A stretch of 37,481 bases of DNA from Planctomycetota bacterium (GCA_027622275.1 JAQBZB010000055.1:1-37481), one strand, 5' to 3'; shown: positions 16,400 through 25,398, numbered from the stretch's first letter. Made by a program: numbers and translations. Notes: generated from the letters alone by a model not told the origin.

Positions 16400-17182
16400 T
16401 CAGTCGCTATTTAGTTCAGTTATGGAACATGCCACCCGGAAACCATAATCGTGATAGCGTCGAGTCGACGGATCGTAGTGTCGTTCACCCGACCGACACA
16501 TCATACCGATATTGGTCCAGCCTCCGCCGCGAAGAACTCGAGCCGTGACACCGTACAATTCTCCGTCCATGGGACCGGGTGGATCATTGTCCGGAGAACT
16601 CTGATAGTAGCCCTTCTGAAACCAGTCGGCACACCACTCGTTGACGTTGCCATGCATGTCGCAAAGCCCAAAAGCATTGGGCTGGTACGAGCCAACGGTG
16701 GCTGTCCGTCGAGGGCTCGGGCCACGGGATTTTCCGCCGTACGGATGCTGCCCATCGAAATTGGCGTCGGCAGCAGATGCCGAATTGCCAAAATGGAACA
16801 CGGTCGCAGTTCCCGCGCGACACGAATATTCCCATTCAGCCTCCGTCGGCAAACGATAGACCCGCCCTGCCCGCCTCTCTTCCGCTGCTTCAGAAAGTTT
16901 GCCACAGAATTCGACCGCATCGTCCCAGCAGACCGAATCCACGGGAAAGCGGCCAGTCTCCTGTCCCTCGACACTTTGAAACTCACTCGGATTGCGTTCC
17001 AGGACCAGTTGGAACTCAGCCTGGGTCACCTCGTAGATTCCGAGATAGAAAGGACGCGTGAACTTCACGCAGTGTTGCGGCTGCTCAGGAGGCGTACTCC
17101 CCTTTTCTGAGGCAGGTACTCCCATTATGAACTCGCCCGCCGGAATCCGAGCCAGTGGCATACCAATGGAGTTGATGATCAT
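16400..17182 (-). CDS. SUMF1/EgtB/PvdO-domain protein (formylglycine-generating-enzyme-like)
   Basis: 260 residues. ATG 17182 overlaps the TGA of the upstream DUF1501 gene (TGATG), so it is translationally coupled. Family landmarks run end to end: ARIPAGEFIMG, GIYEVTQAEF, FPVDSVCWDDAVEFC, YRLPTEAEWEYSCRAGT, FGLCDMHGNVNEWCADWF, VLRGGGWTN and YGFRVA. The C-terminal region has a single Cys (MMCRSGERH) where true formylglycine-generating enzymes have a two-Cys active site. It is therefore probably not the sulfatase-activating oxidase. No signal peptide is seen. It may be a C-type-lectin-fold domain working with the DUF1501 protein; this is inference. Confidence 0.9.
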   Translation of the reverse strand: MIINSIGMPLARIPAGEFIMGVPASEKGSTPPEQPQHCVKFTRPFYLGIYEVTQAEFQLVLERNPSEFQSVEGQETGRFPVDSVCWDDAVEFCGKLSEAAEERRAGRVYRLPTEAEWEYSCRAGTATVFHFGNSASAADANFDGQHPYGGKSRGPSPRRTATVGSYQPNAFGLCDMHGNVNEWCADWFQKGYYQSSPDNDPPGPMDGELYGVTARVLRGGGWTNIGMMCRSGERHYDPSTRRYHDYGFRVACSITELNSD

Positions 17183-18555
17183 CAGATCAACTCCGAGATC
17201 GGAGCGCGATGGTCCAGCAGATACTGTGGGCGGCCAGACAAGTCATTGAACAGAGTTCGTTCGAGATCGATGCCGAGGGCGTGATAGAGCGTGGCAAACA
17301 CTTCCTGGAACCGAATCGGGCGATCCTTGGCTTCTTCACCGAGTCGGTCTGTGGAGCCAATCACCTGGCCCATTCGAAGCCCGCCGCCTGCCAGCAGCGC
17401 ACTCATCACATTAGGCCAATGGTCGCGTCCACCATTCACATTGATTTTTGGGCTTCGCCCAAACTCGCCCCACACGATCACTGTGACATCTCGATCCAGC
17501 CCTCTTTCATAGAGATCCTCGATCAGCGCGGCGACTCCCTGGTCCAGCAACGGCAGTGTCAATTTGGCCTCTCGAAAGTTTTCCATGTGCCAATCGTACT
17601 TTCCGAAATTCATCGTGACGCATCGCGCACCGGCTTCCACAAGTCGGCGGGCTATGAGAAAGTGTTCCAGATCTCCCGAAGCAGGATACTCATCCTTACT
17701 GTTGGTAAATAGTTTTGGGCGTCCCTTGCCATACCTCGCACGAACTCGCGGATCTTCACGACTGACATCCAGAGCTTCGAGCAATCGACTGGAGGTCAAT
17801 ATCCCCAGTGCCTGGCTGGTGAACTCGTCAAGCCCCGTTGCTGCGCCTGTTGCGTCGATCTCTCGACGGAAGTTGTCGAGGCTTCGGAGCAGCAACTTTC
17901 TGTTCCCGAGCCGATCCGCATCGATTCCCTGCAAGACCATGTTCTGCATGCCCGCACCGACAGGTCGAAACGGTGCATGGGCCACACCCAGAAAACCTGG
18001 AGAACCAGGATCAGCCCACGTTTCCAACTGCATCTTCGGCGTCAGGCTGACAAACGGTGGAACGCCTGGCTGAGCGGCACCGCCGACCTTTGATAATATC
18101 GAACCCAGCGCAGGCCACCCACCAGCAGGCTGCGCTCCCGACCCTGCCTGAACATTACGCGGCCGACCTGTTAAACAGTGAAACGCAGCGTGATCGTGAT
18201 ACGAATCGACCACTGAGCGAATGATGGTCGTCTTATTCATCACAGCCGCTAAACGCGGCATTAACTCGCAAATCTGCAAACCCGGAATCGTGGTCGCGAT
18301 CTGCTCAAACTCGCCGCGGACTTCCTTCGGCGCATCAGGCTTCAGATCAAACGTATCGAGATGGGGTGGGCCTCCAGCTAAAAAGACCATGATGATGGAC
18401 TTGTGGGGGTGTGACGTTCTCGCTCCGGCTTCAAGCCTCAGCAGATCAGGCAGCGACAGGCCGCCCAAGGCCAGTCCCCCGATCTGAAGGAATTGACGGC
18501 GTGAAACGCCGTCACAGAACTTCTGATGATCATTTCCGCAGATTGTTAGAGTCAT
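17182..18555 (-). CDS. DUF1501 family exported protein
   Basis: 457 residues, full length. The N-terminus has a Tat-like signal, SRRQFLQIGGLALGGLSLPD. It is followed by IIMVFLAGGPPHLDTFDLKP, KEVRGEFEQI, TTIIRSVVDSYHDHAAFHCLTG, and a late VIVWGEFGRSPKIN...GRDHWPN block. The fold is related to sulfatase/alkaline-phosphatase-type hydrolases, but the biochemical role is unknown. In planctomycetes DUF1501 genes usually pair with cytochrome-containing DUF1549/DUF1553 genes. Here the nearest such gene is the truncated one at 19392. The stop overlaps the start of the SUMF1-domain gene. Confidence 0.93.
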   Translation of the reverse strand: MTLTICGNDHQKFCDGVSRRQFLQIGGLALGGLSLPDLLRLEAGARTSHPHKSIIMVFLAGGPPHLDTFDLKPDAPKEVRGEFEQIATTIPGLQICELMPRLAAVMNKTTIIRSVVDSYHDHAAFHCLTGRPRNVQAGSGAQPAGGWPALGSILSKVGGAAQPGVPPFVSLTPKMQLETWADPGSPGFLGVAHAPFRPVGAGMQNMVLQGIDADRLGNRKLLLRSLDNFRREIDATGAATGLDEFTSQALGILTSSRLLEALDVSREDPRVRARYGKGRPKLFTNSKDEYPASGDLEHFLIARRLVEAGARCVTMNFGKYDWHMENFREAKLTLPLLDQGVAALIEDLYERGLDRDVTVIVWGEFGRSPKINVNGGRDHWPNVMSALLAGGGLRMGQVIGSTDRLGEEAKDRPIRFQEVFATLYHALGIDLERTLFNDLSGRPQYLLDHRAPISELI

Positions 18556-19391
18556 CGCACGAAACTCCGCTTTCCATAGTGCTGTTACTTGGCCGTTTTC
18601 GCAAAGACATCACCTCAACTCAGCATCCCCCAACAGCAACGTTTTCTCAGGAGTTCAAGTTATTGTCCACACACCACATTTTCCAGTTTTATCAAGGTGC
18701 GCGACAGGGTTTCTATGTCGTCTGCGGCGAGCAAAAATGTCAAGATCAATTATTGATAAATTCGGTAACTCTAAGGCAAATGGGCTGGCGTGGCGAGTAA
18801 CTGGTGTCGTGGGAAACGGTCGGCGCTGGTACAATGTTGAAAATGGTTTCCTCCGGCCCCAGACATGGATGTCGGAAAGCCACGCACCTCAAACACATTT
18901 CCTCCTGAAATCGCCAGAAAACTGGCCGACGTCGCTGGAGAACTCCGAGAACACATTTAGGCGAACCGGCGTGCCCAAAATGGGGCACTCGGTTTACCCA
19001 GATCTAAGACCAGGGAATGCAGGTTGGGCTGGAACTGGCGTGCGTGTTCATGCAGCAGTCGGTCCAGCAAACACTCCCGTTTCGGCCTCTGTGATGCTCG
19101 ATGGTGGTCGCTATCAGTGTTGTGAAAAGAACGAGTCGGAAGATGGTGATCGTCGCACTCACTGGCTTGAAGACGAGGACGGGCTCCGTCCGGAACTGGG
19201 CGGCCGTCGTGATGATGTGACTGCTTCTGCCGATGCTGCCGATCCATGTCCGCAGGTTCCCGGCTTTCGCAGGTGATCACGGCTCTGGCCAAACGCCAGT
19301 CCATGTGTGACATGGCCCATCGCAGAACGGGAGGGTCACGTGCCACAGGGCTGGTCTGGAGTACTTTTTTCGTCCGAGCGAAGACCAATCG
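18556..19391. other. 836-bp stretch without a convincing gene
   Basis: Lies between the DUF1501 gene and the truncated cytochrome gene. A 179-codon plus-strand frame (18737-19276) and a 143-codon minus frame (18957-19388) both have unnatural composition and no motif. A tiny plus-strand frame from ATG 18865 to TAG 18960 (TFPPEIARKLADVAGELREH) looks helical and protein-like, but is too short to name. A small palindrome ATCAATAATTGAT-like sequence lies near 18745-18757. The region may be the decayed remains of a gene between the cytochrome and DUF1501 genes. Confidence 0.5.
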
Positions 19392-20507
19392 TTATTGGCG
19401 TGATTGCAGGTAAGCGAGGAGATCTGCCACATCCTGCAGCGCCATATCATGCAACTGACCGACTGGCATGAGTGAGACCTTCTGTGGAACCAACTCAACA
19501 ACTTGTTTCGTCGACAGGCGAGTCTGTTTCGACTGGCTGTCCTTCAGCACGACGGATTCAGCCGTCCTCTCGACGAGCAGGCCGGAGTGAAGCATGCCCT
19601 CAGTGGTAATCACCAAAAAGGGAACGTATTCCGGTTCGATTTTTTCCGACGGACTCAGCAGGCTTGTCAGCAACGTGGACGCGTCCCGCTTGCGTCCGAT
19701 TTTAGTGAGATCGGGACCGAACGGCTTTCCTCGCTCACCAATCTGATGGCAGTTCCTGCATTGCAGCCGCGAGTCATCGAAAAACAGCTGCTCGCCTCGT
19801 GACGCATTTCCTTCGACTGCCAAAACCTGCGACGACTCGAGCTCGACTCGTTTTCTGCGGTTCTGTTCGGGAACAAAGTCCTCAAACAGATCTCTGATCT
19901 GAGGGTTGGATAATTCAGCTGCCTGCGTGATGATTCTCTCTCGCAGGTCGGAAGTGAACTGGTTTTCGTGCATGCCGCCTGCAAGAACCAATCCACCGCT
20001 GAGCGTCTGCAGAAGTCGGTCGATCAAGGCAGGCTGGTCTCCCCGGCCTGCGACAAGATCCTGCAGGGCAGCAATCTGGTCGGCGCGACTCTCGGCCAGA
20101 TCAACGTCTTCGGATGACTCCGTGGAACGTTGTTGCGAAAGCCCCTGAATCCAGTCACGCATTAAACGCAGGCCCTGCTCATCAACGACGTAAGAACCGA
20201 TGTGTGGCATCCGTCCGCGCCCGAGTTTCGCCATCCGGTAATACAGCACTGAGCGATAAGGATCGCCGGGGGCAACCAGCTGAGCATGGTGGATACCAAA
20301 ATCACCCTGAGTGAGTTTGCTGTCCAGCAGCCCGGTTTCCTCAAGCCCAAGTTCGACCTGCAGCCGGAATTGAGCCGTGCCGGCGCCTCCAAGGCCATGG
20401 CAATGCGCGCAGTTCACGTCGAGGTAGGATCGTGCTCGCTGTTGTCCCTGTATCAGCAGATCGGCTGCCGCTTGGCGATGGAGGTTGCCAAGCAGCTGCC
20501 GCCGGAT
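19392..20507 (-). pseudogene. 5'-truncated planctomycete cytochrome (two CxxCH haem sites)
   Basis: Reads in frame from about 20507 (an in-frame TGA lies at 20508-20510) to a stop at 19392. It begins with RARSYLDVNCAHCHG, which is normally an internal motif, so the first half of the gene is missing. APGDPYRSVLYYRMAKLGRG follows. The second haem domain is RGEQLFFDDSRLQCRNCHQI with GERGKPFGPDLTKIG, the C-terminal planctomycete haem-binding domain, ending in LQDVADLLAYLQ. The sequence upstream of ~20500 belongs to the integrase instead. GTG 20415-20417 could start a ~340-residue product, but it would lack a signal peptide and could not be exported. It probably once paired with the DUF1501 gene. 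Confidence 0.75.
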
Positions 20508-21947
20508 TCATCGTCCGACCACGTGTTTCGAGTTGGGATCGAAGTTCGTGATCTTGCCAAAGATCCCTACGCCAGACATCACGTGCGGCCGATCGGCGAG
20601 CATGTTGACGACTTCGCGCGGCACCTGACCGACAAGAACGACAGTGACGACCACGTCCAGCAAACTTGCGGCCGCGTTCGGAAGATCATCGACGGTTGCA
20701 AGTTCGCGACTTGGCAAGACGTCGAAGCTTCGACGCTGCAGCGCTGGCTTGCCGATCAACGGGCCGCGGATGCGTTTGGTATCCAGACCAGCAACTACTA
20801 TTTGCGAGACTTCAAATCCTTCGCCACGTGGATGGTTCACGATCGACGCACGAATCAGAACCCGTGCGAGTATCTCGCCGCGCTGAATGCGGACGTTGAA
20901 GACAGCCGAGAACGGCGAGCATTGCCAACGTGGGAGTTCGCCTGGCTGATCGACACGACCCGCAAGAGCAAGAAGACGTTTCGCGGCCTGATGGGATTGG
21001 ACCGAACCGCCCTGTATCTGGCGGCTGCGTATTCCGGGCTGAGAGCGGGCGAGCTGAAATCGTTGACGCCCGAATCGGTCGACCTGGATGGCGACCCGCC
21101 AACACTGACCGTCAAGGCCGCCTACAGCAAGCGCCGCAGGCTGGACGTCCAGCCCATCGGTGCCGACGTCGCCGCCGAGCTGCGGACCTGGCTGGACGGT
21201 CACCAGCGAACCGGCAAGCTCTGGCCCCGCACGTGGTATCTCGTCGCCGCCATGATGCTGCGCGGGGACTTGGAAGCCGCCCGCGCGGCTTGGATCGACG
21301 ACGCCGCGAACGATCACGAACGGCGAGCCCGCGAACAATCCGATACGCTCAAGTACGAAGACGCCGCCGGCCGCGTCTTCGACTTTCACGCGCTCCGCCA
21401 TCAGTACATAAGCCAATTGGCAGCCGCCGGCGTGCATCCTAAGACCGCTCAGACACTCGCCCGCCATTCGACCATCAAGCTGACGATGGATCGCTACACG
21501 CATCTTCAGGCGTCCGATTTGACGGGTGCCCTCGACAAGCTCCCGAGCGTACCGACGGCGAGCAAGCCGCGCGACAGCGAACCGCTCGCCGCCACCGGCA
21601 CCGATGGCCGCGACGGCCGGCTAGTTGCACGAAAGTTGCACGATTCTCCCCCGGTCGAAGGTAGGAATCAGGGGCGTGAGAGTCACTTAGCGGCATCCCC
21701 TGGCAACTCGGATGAATCGGCAGTCTCGGCCGAAAACAAAACAAAGCCTTTGGAAAACCAAGGGCTTCGCGTGATCGGCAGCGTTGAAGCCGAGAGGCGC
21801 CGGCCGGATTCGAACCGGCGAATAACGGATTTGCAATCCGCCCCCTTAAACCACTTGGGCACGGCGCCAGATGAGGTCAAATTAGGGGATCAAGGCGGTA
21901 GGGTCAAGAGGAATGGGCAAGGTGTTGGGTTCGCTGAATTATCGTGA
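20478..21947 (+). CDS. Tyrosine recombinase/integrase, N-terminally truncated, next to tRNA-Cys
   Basis: The homologous part begins near 20562 (DPYARHHVRPIGEHVDDF), the core-binding domain. The arm-type N-terminal domain of ~70-80 residues is absent, replaced by sequence antisense to the cytochrome fragment. The catalytic domain is complete: Arg in AAYSGLRAGELKSLTPES, Lys in KAAYSKRRRLDVQP, HALRHQYISQ, LARHST, and the Tyr nucleophile in MDRYTHL. After residue ~430 the frame runs on through linker and the antisense of tRNA-Cys (giving RRRPDSNRRITDLQSAPL), a well-known artefact peptide, to a stop at 21945-21947. The natural C-terminus is therefore unclear. It probably once drove an island into the tRNA 3' end. 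ATG 20478 is a formal start only. Confidence 0.7.
   Translation: MEVAKQLPPDSSSDHVFRVGIEVRDLAKDPYARHHVRPIGEHVDDFARHLTDKNDSDDHVQQTCGRVRKIIDGCKFATWQDVEASTLQRWLADQRAADAFGIQTSNYYLRDFKSFATWMVHDRRTNQNPCEYLAALNADVEDSRERRALPTWEFAWLIDTTRKSKKTFRGLMGLDRTALYLAAAYSGLRAGELKSLTPESVDLDGDPPTLTVKAAYSKRRRLDVQPIGADVAAELRTWLDGHQRTGKLWPRTWYLVAAMMLRGDLEAARAAWIDDAANDHERRAREQSDTLKYEDAAGRVFDFHALRHQYISQLAAAGVHPKTAQTLARHSTIKLTMDRYTHLQASDLTGALDKLPSVPTASKPRDSEPLAATGTDGRDGRLVARKLHDSPPVEGRNQGRESHLAASPGNSDESAVSAENKTKPLENQGLRVIGSVEAERRRPDSNRRITDLQSAPLNHLGTAPDEVKLGDQGGRVKRNGQGVGFAELS
21795..21868 (-). tRNA. tRNA-Cys (GCA)
   Basis: 74 nt. The acceptor stem GGCGCCG pairs with CGGCGCC, with discriminator T at 21795. The D-arm uses CCC/GGG pairing. 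The anticodon arm GCGGA-TTGCAAA-TCCGT gives anticodon GCA, as in bacterial tRNA-Cys. The T-arm is GCCGG-TTCGAAT-CCGGC. CCA is not encoded. U73 and GCA are the identity elements of cysteine tRNA. The gene is transcribed leftwards, so its 3' end faces the integrase, the classic attachment-site layout. Confidence 0.95.
21879..21907 (-). promoter_or_regulatory. Probable tRNA-Cys promoter
   Basis: On the minus strand, TTGACC (21907-21902) and TAATTT (21884-21879) are separated by 17 nt. The -10 box lies 10 nt before the tRNA 5' end. Box spacing is ideal; the -35 box matches 5 of 6 and the -10 box is weak. Confidence 0.45.
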
Positions 21948-22232
21948 TTAAGGGCGGCTGCTCCAGTCAGGCGGCATACTAACGTCGCCAACGTGGCCGA
22001 GCGGCAGCGTACACTTTGCCCAGTCATGACATGCCGACGTGATCGCCTCGGGATGAAGAAACACCCGTGCCCGAATCGATGCGTAGTTGCAGCCAAGGTG
22101 ATTCGATTTGCCGGAGTCTGTTCGGTTTAAGCCGATTGTATGTTGGCGATACGCTGCCGGTGGCCGGCTGATCTGAGTGGCTGCGACCGGCGCGAGTAAC
22201 TATCTTCAGTGGAGGCGGGAAAGGAACCTAGG

Positions 22233-22565
22233 ATGGGATTGTTTCAGCTAATCAAACAACGATGGACTTCACAAACAACCTTGCCGCAAATCGCCGACGA
22301 AATCGCCGACGGCTGCATGGAAGCAGTCTGGCAGCGGGTGCAACACCAAGTTGCAATGCTGGCTCCGGACGAGGCTCGGGGATACATCCGCGCCCGCGGA
22401 ATTGCTGTCGTCCAGCCGCAATTGACTTCGGCCGCGGCACGGCATGAAGTCTTGGAACACCTTCGCCCCCACCTCTATGCGTTGGCCGTCGAGTCGTTGA
22501 TTCGACGCGTCCAGGAGCGGGTCCGCAGGCACGTCGGCCAGCGTCAAGTGAGGCGTGCCGCCTGA
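22233..22565 (+). CDS. Hypothetical protein, about 110 residues
   Basis: ATG 22233 is preferred over 22209 because AAAGGA (22220-22225) lies 7 nt upstream. The protein begins MGLFQLIKQRWTSQTTL and is helical and charged, with DEIADGCMEAVWQRVQHQV and ARGYIRARGIAVVQPQL. No membrane segment, signal peptide or known motif is seen. A HEPN- or PAS-like fold cannot be judged by eye. Codon use fits the neighbours. It stands downstream of tRNA-Cys, perhaps together with the small gene at 22778. Confidence 0.6.
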   Translation: MGLFQLIKQRWTSQTTLPQIADEIADGCMEAVWQRVQHQVAMLAPDEARGYIRARGIAVVQPQLTSAAARHEVLEHLRPHLYALAVESLIRRVQERVRRHVGQRQVRRAA

Positions 22566-22777
22566 CCAATCGCCGGGCCGCCGCGGACGAGTTTACGAAT
22601 TGCGGCAAGATCGTGCGAACAAAGTGCGGTGTTGCTGCGTCTAAGATCTCGAAGGGCGGTCCATTGTCGACCGTCAGGATCACAGCGGCACGAGGGATCG
22701 CCGCCATGTCAACCGCAGGGAAGTTCGCATGTCCATCGAGGCATGCGTTGCGGGTGCATTGGAATGGAGATCGCATC

Positions 22778-22984
22778 ATGGCTCAGGGCAATTCCGCTGG
22801 CACGAAACTCGTCTTGGTCGATCACGCCGGACTCGGCAGGGTGCGAGTCGATATGGAAGCATTCTTCGAGTTCAGCTTCTGGATGGCCGAAGAACTCGAA
22901 GACCTGATCGCCAAGTGGGCTCCCGTCGCCGCGCCGAACGCGTCGCGCGGCAAGAGACATTCAGCGGATGCCGGCCGCGAGTAA
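22778..22984 (+). CDS. Hypothetical protein, 68 residues
   Basis: ATG 22778 has GGAGA 8 nt upstream (about 22766-22770). The 55 codons before it in the same frame do not look like protein. The product begins MAQGNSAGTKLVLVDHAGLG, continues with VRVDMEAFFEFSFWMAEELE, and ends in a basic tail. The FEFSFWMAEELEDLI block looks like an amphipathic helix. No family recognised. It converges on the SAM hydrolase gene, with stops only 7 bp apart. Confidence 0.6.
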   Translation: MAQGNSAGTKLVLVDHAGLGRVRVDMEAFFEFSFWMAEELEDLIAKWAPVAAPNASRGKRHSADAGRE

Positions 22985-22991
22985 GCAATTC

Positions 22992-23777
22992 TTACCAAGA
23001 CAGCACGACGGCATCCGAGATCTTTGCGTCGAGTTGAAGCGAGGCATTTCCGCCGACGATCGCCAGTTCCAAGCGTCCCTGCGAACCCGGCAGCGCGATC
23101 AGTGTACCGGGCGGATAATCGGCGTAGGTCCGGCTGATCCTTTCGATTCGCCGCTGTTTGCAACAAACGGTGAATTCGGTGGTCGGGATCTGCCGGAGGT
23201 GGGCCAATTCGATATCGGTGATCAGGTTGCCAAAGCGGTCGATGCTGACGATGGTGCCAAACAATTGTCGCTCTTCAAACCGAGGCTTCTGGAAGTCGAG
23301 CAGCGTGACGTCGCCGGCGGGCGGACCCAATTTGCTAAGTGGAACGCCAAGACTCAGATGTGCCGCGACCGGAGCGATGATGTCGCGACCGTGAAAGGTA
23401 TTGCTAACGCTCGTTCGCCAAAAGCTTTGATCCCGCAACTCGACGATCTCGTCGGCCGGTTTCGCTTTGAGGACATGACTCAGCAAGCCATTGTTCGGCA
23501 AGACGAAGACGCGATCATCGCACTTCGCGCAGAGGATGCACCGCGACGTGCCGACGCCGGGATCGACGACCGCAACGTGGATCGTGCCGACCGGAAACGT
23601 CTGCCACATTTCGCCCAGTGCGATCGAGCCTCGCATAATGTCTTGAGGCGGAATCTCATGCGTGACATCGACGATCGCTGCGTCAGGGTTGATCGACAGG
23701 ATGACGCCCTTCACCTGGGCGACGTAGGTATCGGCGCGTCCAAAGTCGGTCGTCAATGTAATAATCGAAGGGGGCAT
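22992..23777 (-). CDS. S-adenosylmethionine hydrolase (SAM hydroxide adenosyltransferase, DUF62)
   Basis: About 261 residues from ATG 23777, which starts the family's usual MPPSIITLTTDFGRADTYVA. Other motifs are VDVTHEIPPQDI, VAVVDPGVGTSRC, VLPNNGLL, FHGRDIIAP and the C-terminal VSIDRFGNLITDI. The family cleaves SAM to adenosine and methionine using water; the related fluorinases and chlorinases use halides. Nothing here suggests a halogenase insert. It starts 45 bp after gatB on the same strand, so it is probably the last gene of the rpmB-gat operon. Confidence 0.92.
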   Translation of the reverse strand: MPPSIITLTTDFGRADTYVAQVKGVILSINPDAAIVDVTHEIPPQDIMRGSIALGEMWQTFPVGTIHVAVVDPGVGTSRCILCAKCDDRVFVLPNNGLLSHVLKAKPADEIVELRDQSFWRTSVSNTFHGRDIIAPVAAHLSLGVPLSKLGPPAGDVTLLDFQKPRFEERQLFGTIVSIDRFGNLITDIELAHLRQIPTTEFTVCCKQRRIERISRTYADYPPGTLIALPGSQGRLELAIVGGNASLQLDAKISDAVVLSW

Positions 23778-23821
23778 TTCGATTAGCGTACCGTGCGGGG
23801 CGTCGCGAAAGAAGCGCGAGC

Positions 23822-25303
23822 TTACATGCTCTCGACAATCTTCAGGCACATATCTTTGAATTGCCCGGGGTTCACGTTCGGGTTTTTCTGTTTCGCCTGG
23901 CCGATCAGCGAGCCGACCGCCTTCATCTTGCCGGCCTTTAAATCCTCGACGATCTTGGGATTGGCTTCCAGCAGCTCGCGGCAGAGGCTTTCCGCGTCCG
24001 AGGCGTCGACCTTTTCGATACCGAGCGTCGCCATGGCATCGCCGGCTGTTCTGCCGGACCGTACCATCTCGTCAAAGACATCTTTGGACCGCGTGTTGTC
24101 CAGGTCGCCCGCCTTGATCGCCTTCAGCAGATCGGCGAGCGCCGCCGCGGAAACCGAGAACTCGCTGATCGACGTTTGTGATTCGTTCAAGGTGCGTAAG
24201 ACATCTTGCTGAACCCAGTTGCTGGCTCGCCGACCGTCACCGGACGCGGTCGCGAGTTCCTCGTAGTAAACGACCAACTCTCGGCCCTGATTGACGAGCA
24301 CGTCTGAATCGTACGGATCGATCCCGTACGTTGTTTCAAGACGTGTCCGCATGGCGGCAGGGAGTTCGCCGAGGCTCGCTCGAACTTGTTCGACTTCTTC
24401 CGCGGTCACGATCACCGGCAGCAAGTCCGGGTCGGGAAAGTAGCGGTAATCGCTCGACTCTTCCTTCTCGCGTTGCTTGATCGTCACCTGCTGAGTATCG
24501 TCCCAGCCGCGAGTCGTCTTGTGGCCGCCCGGCTTGTCACCGAGCTTGATTTTGTTCTCTCGCCAGACTTCGCATTGCCGTTGGGCCTCGTAAGCCATCG
24601 CCCGCTCGACCGCGCGAAAGCTGTTCATGTTCTTCACTTCCGCGATCGGCGTCGCGATTCTTCCCTCCGGCGTATCGATGTGCAAGTTGAGGTTGCCATC
24701 GACCCGCAAGCTCCCTTCCTGCATGTTGCAATCCGAGACGCCGAGATAAGTGAGCAACAACTTTAGTTCGGTCAGATACGCCTTCGCCTCTTGCGGCGAG
24801 CGGATGTCGGGTTCGCTGACGATCTCCAGCAGCGGCGTGCCGGTTCGATTCAAGTCGATCCGGCTGTCGCTCTTGCCCGCCGCCTCGTCGTGCATGCTCT
24901 TGCCGGCGTCGTCTTCGAGATGGGCGCGCGTGATGCGAACTCGCTTCGGCTCGAACGCGCCTTTCGGGTCGCTGATCTCCAGCCAGCCGTGTTGCGACAT
25001 CGGCAAATCGAATTGGCTGATCTGGTAGCCCTTTGGCAAGTCGGGATAGAAGTAGTTCTTGCGGTCCCACTTGGTGAACGCGGGGATGTCCAGATTCAAG
25101 GCCACCGCCGTCTTCAATGCCAACTCGAACGCCCGCCGATTCATCACCGGCAACGCGCCCGGCATCCCGATGCAAACCGGACAGGTTTGCGTATTGGGCG
25201 GCTGTCCGAAAGTCGTGCTGCACCGGCAGAACAGCTTCGATTGCGTTTGCAGCTGCACGTGGACTTCCAAGCCGATGATGATTTCGTACGGTTTGTCGTT
25301 CAT
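23822..25303 (-). CDS. gatB: Asp-tRNA(Asn)/Glu-tRNA(Gln) amidotransferase subunit B
   Basis: 493 residues, full length. The N-terminus is IIGLEVHVQLQTQSKLFCRC, followed by TCPVCIGMPGALPVMN with zinc-type cysteines, and KNYFYPDLPKGYQISQFDLP. SLRVDGNLNLHI and SSDYRYFPDPDLLPV appear in the middle. The C-terminal helical YqeY-like domain ends in NPNVNPGQFKDMCL. GatB binds the mischarged tRNA and phosphorylates it while GatA supplies ammonia. A strong hairpin lies in the 95-bp gap from gatA. Confidence 0.97.
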   Translation of the reverse strand: MNDKPYEIIIGLEVHVQLQTQSKLFCRCSTTFGQPPNTQTCPVCIGMPGALPVMNRRAFELALKTAVALNLDIPAFTKWDRKNYFYPDLPKGYQISQFDLPMSQHGWLEISDPKGAFEPKRVRITRAHLEDDAGKSMHDEAAGKSDSRIDLNRTGTPLLEIVSEPDIRSPQEAKAYLTELKLLLTYLGVSDCNMQEGSLRVDGNLNLHIDTPEGRIATPIAEVKNMNSFRAVERAMAYEAQRQCEVWRENKIKLGDKPGGHKTTRGWDDTQQVTIKQREKEESSDYRYFPDPDLLPVIVTAEEVEQVRASLGELPAAMRTRLETTYGIDPYDSDVLVNQGRELVVYYEELATASGDGRRASNWVQQDVLRTLNESQTSISEFSVSAAALADLLKAIKAGDLDNTRSKDVFDEMVRSGRTAGDAMATLGIEKVDASDAESLCRELLEANPKIVEDLKAGKMKAVGSLIGQAKQKNPNVNPGQFKDMCLKIVESM

Positions 25304-25337
25304 GCAACAAGTACCCTATCAAACTTGAGTCGTGTCT

Positions 25338-25391
25338 ACGTGGCCTTTCGCTCCGCGAAAATGCGCTCGTTCGCGGAGCGAACGGCCACGT
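25338..25391. repeat. Palindromic repeat in the gatA-gatB gap
   Basis: Arms 25338-25359 and 25370-25391 (22 nt each) match at 21 positions, with a 10-nt loop. The core CTTTCGCTCCGCGAA resembles the sequence at 12168-12183. It sits inside an operon and has no T run, so it is more likely a REP-type repeat (possible mRNA processing or stabilising site) than a terminator. Confidence 0.75.
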
Positions 25392-25398
25392 ACCTGGA

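Noticed and set aside
18737-19276. 179-codon plus-strand frame in the gap beside the DUF1501 gene
   Set aside because: No motif, no ribosome binding site, and composition unlike neighbouring genes; listed only as part of a gene-free stretch.
21780-21947. C-terminal extension of the integrase with the PDSNRRITDLQSAPL sequence
   Set aside because: It is the antisense translation of tRNA-Cys, not a protein domain.
25338-25391. Rho-independent terminator between gatA and gatB
   Set aside because: No T run follows on the minus strand, the spot is inside an operon, and a related sequence occurs at another site, so a dispersed repeat is more likely.
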